DNA of 7,904 bases from the NCBI GenBank assembly GCA_938046115.1, contig CALIXX010000059.1, positions 1-7,904 of the forward strand, read 5' to 3'. The notes beneath the pieces are model-generated. The model did not search any database and was not told the DNA's origin. It worked only from the letters and a program-made list of their open reading frames with translations. This document shows, in pieces, positions 5,726 through 7,904 of the stretch. A program made the position numbers and the translations under genes. How positions within the stretch are numbered: the stretch's first letter is position 1; each line of letters starts with the position of its first letter. The DNA is from an uncultured Candidatus Saccharibacteria bacterium. GTDB lineage: Bacteria; Patescibacteriota; Saccharimonadia; Saccharimonadales; Saccharimonadaceae.

Positions 5726-6442
5726 ATGAATCAGCAGCCCGCGACACCTGTATACCCGCAAACCACCTTATACTACCCACCAACACCAACTATGCAACCC
5801 GCACCACCAATTGGTCGGACTCCTGTTGCAGCAAACCCTCTCCCTCAGCCCATTATGCAGCCAATGCAGTTACCTACTGCCCAATCATTGCAACCTACTA
5901 TTGAGGCTAGTTATAGCAGCGTCTTTGATGGCACACCACTCATTGCAGCAACATTTGTCTGGTATAGCACTGGTTATTTCAATGAGACACCCTGTGTTCT
6001 CGAATGGACGAGCACCAACCGTATCCGTGCTATTGATGTAGATGCTTCGATGGGTCAATCAATCGGTGTTATCTTTGACATCGACCCACAGCAGATTACC
6101 AAAGCAAGAACTGAGTCAAGCTTTATTATTATCTGGGTCAATGGTCAACGCAACCAATTTAACTTTGCCGGAGCGAACACGCGATTACTCAACGCCTTGA
6201 GCGCCGGTGTGTCACCTGGTATGGGAATCCTTTATTATTCCCATACCGTTCAAGATGCTCTCAATAACCACTACAACTGGTGGTGGTGGAATATTCAGAC
6301 ATACGCACCATCTGCCAAATTCGTTGATGGTGACGACCAAGGGCTCAAGATTGGCGTTGCTATTGGTCTTGCAATACCTTTCATGGCTTTTGTTCTTGCA
6401 GTTATTGTAGTTATTATACAGATGGCATCACACCACCCTTAA
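5726..6442 (+). CDS. Pro/Gln-rich tail-anchored membrane protein, paralogue 2, unknown family
   Basis: The protein has 238 residues and is a tandem paralogue of the preceding gene. The N-terminal tail (1-60) is rich in Pro, Gln, Thr and Tyr and about 35 residues shorter than in paralogue 1. The shared domain runs from Y63 to about 206: YSSVFDGTPL, PCVLEWTSTNRIRAID, DIDPQQITKA, SFIIIWVNGQRNQFNFAGA, SPGMG, and YNWWWW before TYAP. A hydrophobic helix at about 209-231 is followed by a short tail ending in HHP. There is no signal peptide, so an N-in, tail-anchored topology is likely. The coding sequence is visibly more AT-rich than paralogue 1 despite about 60% domain identity by hand count, so this is not a recent copy. 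The strong conservation of the core against the free tails suggests the domain is functional and the tails are flexible linkers. Function unknown. Confidence 0.8.
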   Translation: MNQQPATPVYPQTTLYYPPTPTMQPAPPIGRTPVAANPLPQPIMQPMQLPTAQSLQPTIEASYSSVFDGTPLIAATFVWYSTGYFNETPCVLEWTSTNRIRAIDVDASMGQSIGVIFDIDPQQITKARTESSFIIIWVNGQRNQFNFAGANTRLLNALSAGVSPGMGILYYSHTVQDALNNHYNWWWWNIQTYAPSAKFVDGDDQGLKIGVAIGLAIPFMAFVLAVIVVIIQMASHHP

Positions 6443-6549
6443 AGAACTCCCAGGTTTTGTGCTGAGCTTGAAGGTGCTAACGCAAAATCTGCGTAAGATA
6501 GTGGCCAACCGGAGCGACACAAGAATTTAATTCAATCTAGGCAAACTAT

Positions 6550-6578
6550 TTGACCAATCTCCTCTGATGCGTCATAAT
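6550..6578 (+). promoter_or_regulatory. Promoter of the secreted-protein operon
   Basis: TTGACC (6550-6555), a 17-base spacer and CATAAT (6573-6578), then 8 bases to the ATG at 6587. GGGGAG (6579-6584) is too close to the ATG for a normal Shine-Dalgarno and would lie around the expected start point, so this is again a leaderless or near-leaderless arrangement. Confidence 0.7.
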
Positions 6579-6586
6579 GGGGAGCT

Positions 6587-7150
6587 ATGAAGCGCACTTT
6601 TCTTGCTGTTGTTATAGTTGCTACTGCTGCACTTGGCTCTCCGGCCTATGCCGAGCCTGCTGCGCCACTCAGCAATGATCAACTCACTCAAATAAAACAA
6701 AACTGCGTCCGCGTCAAGTCTACCCTGCGGCGCATCCATGCCAATGACGGGCTTGTCCGCGTCAACCAAGGGCAGCAGTATGAGGTGATTGCCACCCGTC
6801 TGATGGCACCACTCAATAGCCGCATTGCCCTCAACCGGCTCGACGGTGTGGAGCTTGCCAAGACAACGGTAGAGTACAATACTCAGCTTGCCGCCTTCCG
6901 CAGCGAATACCGCCAGTATGAGGAGAAACTGTCCGAGTTGCTACGGACTGATTGCACCGATCAGCCCGTCGAGTTTTACTACCTCATCAAGCCAGTGCGT
7001 GAGCGTCGCAAGCGAGTGGCCGATGTTGCCTTGCGGCTCAACCAGCTACTGAGCCAATATGGCTCACAGTTCGACGTATTTTATAGTAAGCAATTCCCAG
7101 CCAAGAAGGAGGTACCGAGTGCCCAGCAGCCAGCCCAACCAACCCAATAA
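6587..7150 (+). CDS. Predicted secreted protein with coiled-coil character, unknown family
   Basis: The protein has 187 residues. The N terminus is a typical Sec signal peptide: MKR, a hydrophobic core TFLAVVIVATAALG, and a probable signal peptidase I cut after AYA (residue 22). The mature part is mostly helical and charged. Residues 87-122 (VELAKTTVEYNTQLAAF then RSEYRQYEEKLSELL) look amphipathic, as does 137-160. Only two cysteines occur, C40 and C123, in the exported part, so one disulfide is possible. FYYLIKPVRERRKRV at 130-144 is a distinctive stretch. The last 15 residues are Pro/Gln-rich. I recognise no family. It is the first gene of an operon with a membrane protein whose reading frame overlaps its last 32 bases, so the two are translationally linked and probably work together outside or at the membrane. 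Confidence 0.78.
   Translation: MKRTFLAVVIVATAALGSPAYAEPAAPLSNDQLTQIKQNCVRVKSTLRRIHANDGLVRVNQGQQYEVIATRLMAPLNSRIALNRLDGVELAKTTVEYNTQLAAFRSEYRQYEEKLSELLRTDCTDQPVEFYYLIKPVRERRKRVADVALRLNQLLSQYGSQFDVFYSKQFPAKKEVPSAQQPAQPTQ
7106..7112 (+). promoter_or_regulatory. Internal Shine-Dalgarno deciding the GTG start at 7119
   Basis: AAGGAGG lies 6 bases (TACCGA) before GTG at 7119, within the end of the upstream coding sequence. An in-frame ATG at 7059 has no ribosome-binding site and would add 20 residues of out-of-frame overlap, so GTG is preferred. Confidence 0.8.
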
Positions 7151-7544
7151 GATCGACTTCGAGCACCAGCTAACCACCATGCGCGAGCACCGTTTTTTGG
7201 TGATGATCTGCGGGGTGATCGCTATTGCAGGCGTCATGGTGTGGATCGCCATGGATATGTACAACACCAGTGGCGCAGCGCAGGTTGATCTCAGTCGGCC
7301 TGGCTTCCAGGAGGTGCGCAAGCAAGCCGCTCGCGATGCCGAGCCCGAGACGTACAAAACTGAGGGTAGTATCACGAAGCAATCGCTCGACGAGTTCAAA
7401 AAAATGTACCAGCAGCGCCGCAGCAAGATCGCCGATGGTACCTTTGACCCAAACGTCCTGAGTGACGAATCACTCCAGCTATTCTCTACCAATAGCGACA
7501 CCGAGAATCAGCAACAAACGCAAGCGCCAGCTGAGCAGCAATAG
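7119..7544 (+). CDS. Single-pass membrane protein, unknown family
   Basis: The protein has 141 residues from GTG at 7119, chosen for its ideal Shine-Dalgarno. Residues 1-25 are polar with positive charges (K11, R22, R25). Residues about 26-48 (FLVMICGVIAIAGVMVWIAM) form one transmembrane helix. The remaining ~93 residues are hydrophilic: a charged helical part (FQEVRKQAARDAEPE; SLDEFKKMYQQRRSKIADG), FDPNVLSDESLQLFS, then a Gln-rich end. The positive-inside rule puts the N terminus in the cytoplasm and the C-terminal part outside, on the same side as the secreted partner encoded upstream. It overlaps that gene by 32 bases and ends 23 bases before a strong terminator, so the two form a closed operon. 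I recognise no family. An envelope complex with the upstream protein is an inference from context only. Confidence 0.78.
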   Translation: MPSSQPNQPNKIDFEHQLTTMREHRFLVMICGVIAIAGVMVWIAMDMYNTSGAAQVDLSRPGFQEVRKQAARDAEPETYKTEGSITKQSLDEFKKMYQQRRSKIADGTFDPNVLSDESLQLFSTNSDTENQQQTQAPAEQQ

Positions 7545-7567
7545 CGCCTCACGCTGGTAGCGCACCT

Positions 7568-7604
7568 AAAACTCGCTTTAGTAACAAGCGAGTTTTATTT
7601 TTCT
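7568..7604 (+). terminator. Strong intrinsic terminator of the secreted/membrane protein operon
   Basis: AAAACTCGCTT (7568-7578) pairs perfectly with AAGCGAGTTTT (7586-7596) around the 7-base loop TAGTAAC, followed by ATTTTTCT. The 11-bp stem with a T-rich tail, 23 bases after the stop codon at 7544, is a textbook intrinsic terminator. The A-rich 5' arm could also let it work on the opposite strand. Confidence 0.9.
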
Positions 7605-7628
7605 ATTACTCTACTTTTACCTCTGTAG

Positions 7629-7663
7629 AACGGCTGAATATTTTAGAGGGAATGCTCAGCGTT
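7629..7663. other. Second imperfect dyad downstream of the terminator
   Basis: AACGGCTGA (7629-7637) pairs with TCAGCGTT (7656-7663) with one bulged G and an 18-base loop, followed by ATTTATATTT. It may be a backup terminator or chance. Apart from this, the terminator and the promoter at 7744, the 238-base stretch 7545-7782 shows nothing I can name. Confidence 0.25.
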
Positions 7664-7743
7664 ATTTATATTTACAAAAGAGAATGAGAAGTAGGATCTT
7701 AAGCTGCAGATAGCTAGAACTACACAGCGTAAGCCAACATAAT

Positions 7744-7773
7744 TTGACATTGTTACCCCTTTCGTGATATAAG
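7744..7773 (+). promoter_or_regulatory. Promoter of the gene at the right edge
   Basis: A consensus -35 TTGACA (7744-7749), an 18-base spacer and TATAAG (7768-7773), preceded by TGA as in an extended -10 element. The ATG at 7783 follows after 9 bases, leaving a leader of only a few bases and no Shine-Dalgarno. Confidence 0.75.
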
Positions 7774-7782
7774 ATAGTTAAT

Positions 7783-7904
7783 ATGACTCGCTCAAAATCC
7801 GAAGTTGCGCCAGACGGCTCAACCCAAACACCAGAAGGTTTACCACGCCGCAAGGTATTAATGATGGCTTAAGCCAAATTATTGCAGCAAGTAAAGGCGA
7901 GTTT
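7783..7904 (+). pseudogene. Start of a gene with an apparent frameshift, running off the right edge
   Basis: A good promoter leads to the ATG at 7783. That frame encodes 29 residues (beginning MTRSKSEVAPDGSTQ, then EGLPRRKVLMMA) and stops at TAA 7870-7872. From 7857 the frame starting two bases later is open to the window end and reads INDGLSQIIAASKGEF, a plausible protein segment. Joining the two needs one extra base near 7857, which would give PRRKV followed directly by INDGL. No canonical slippery heptamer is seen, so a one-base deletion, either real or a sequencing error, is more likely than programmed frameshifting. The joined sequence slightly resembles the first helix of a TetR-like regulator, but that is a guess. 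A true 29-residue peptide cannot be excluded. Confidence 0.45.

Noticed and set aside
7059..7118. Upstream ATG start for the single-pass membrane protein
   Set aside because: It has no Shine-Dalgarno, and the extra 20 residues are an out-of-frame reading of the upstream gene. The GTG at 7119 has an ideal AAGGAGG.
7662..7853. 63-residue minus-strand frame near the right edge
   Set aside because: It crosses a consensus plus-strand promoter, has no ribosome-binding site and has no recognisable features.

Overview
The window most resembles a Candidate Phyla Radiation (Patescibacteria) genome, and Saccharibacteria (TM7) is the best guess. The basis is small, tightly packed genes on both strands, moderate GC content, very short or absent 5' leaders, and many compact proteins with no recognisable family. 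The standard code reads all genes cleanly, and TGA is neither a stop nor an in-frame codon in any complete gene here. The taxon is an inference, because no rRNA or other phylogenetic marker is present.

Left part (1-2310): a minus-strand pair encodes a winged-helix/Nudix protein and a MazG-like nucleotide pyrophosphohydrolase that runs off the left edge. Divergent from it is a fusion of a YfbR-like HD domain and a CYTH (triphosphate tunnel) domain. Four nucleotide- or polyphosphate-handling folds therefore lie side by side around a 57-base intergenic region that holds a perfect palindrome. This looks like a nucleotide clean-up or sensing locus.

Middle (2329-4577): two tRNA-modification genes lie on the minus strand, trmB (m7G46) and tsaC (the threonylcarbamoyl-AMP step of t6A37). 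An MscS-type mechanosensitive channel is divergent from tsaC, and the 20-base gap between them holds overlapping -10 boxes.

Right part (4697-6442): two tandem paralogues of unknown family. Each has a Pro/Gln-rich N-terminal tail, a conserved domain of about 140-150 residues with a tryptophan cluster, and a C-terminal membrane anchor. Each has its own near-identical promoter placed 6 bases from the ATG. This is the best candidate for something undescribed. A two-gene operon follows (6587-7544): a predicted secreted protein and a single-pass membrane protein, the second read from an internal Shine-Dalgarno site and closed by a strong intrinsic terminator. At the right edge a good promoter leads into a reading frame that breaks after 29 codons and appears to continue in another frame, probably a single-base deletion or sequencing error.

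A recurrent theme is that genes at the head of a transcription unit have a -10 box about 6-9 bases from the start codon and no Shine-Dalgarno, while the two operon-internal genes carry AAGGAGG. No gene-free stretch exceeds 300 bases. The longest (7545-7782) holds a terminator and a promoter. I found no tRNA, rRNA, CRISPR array or insertion sequence.
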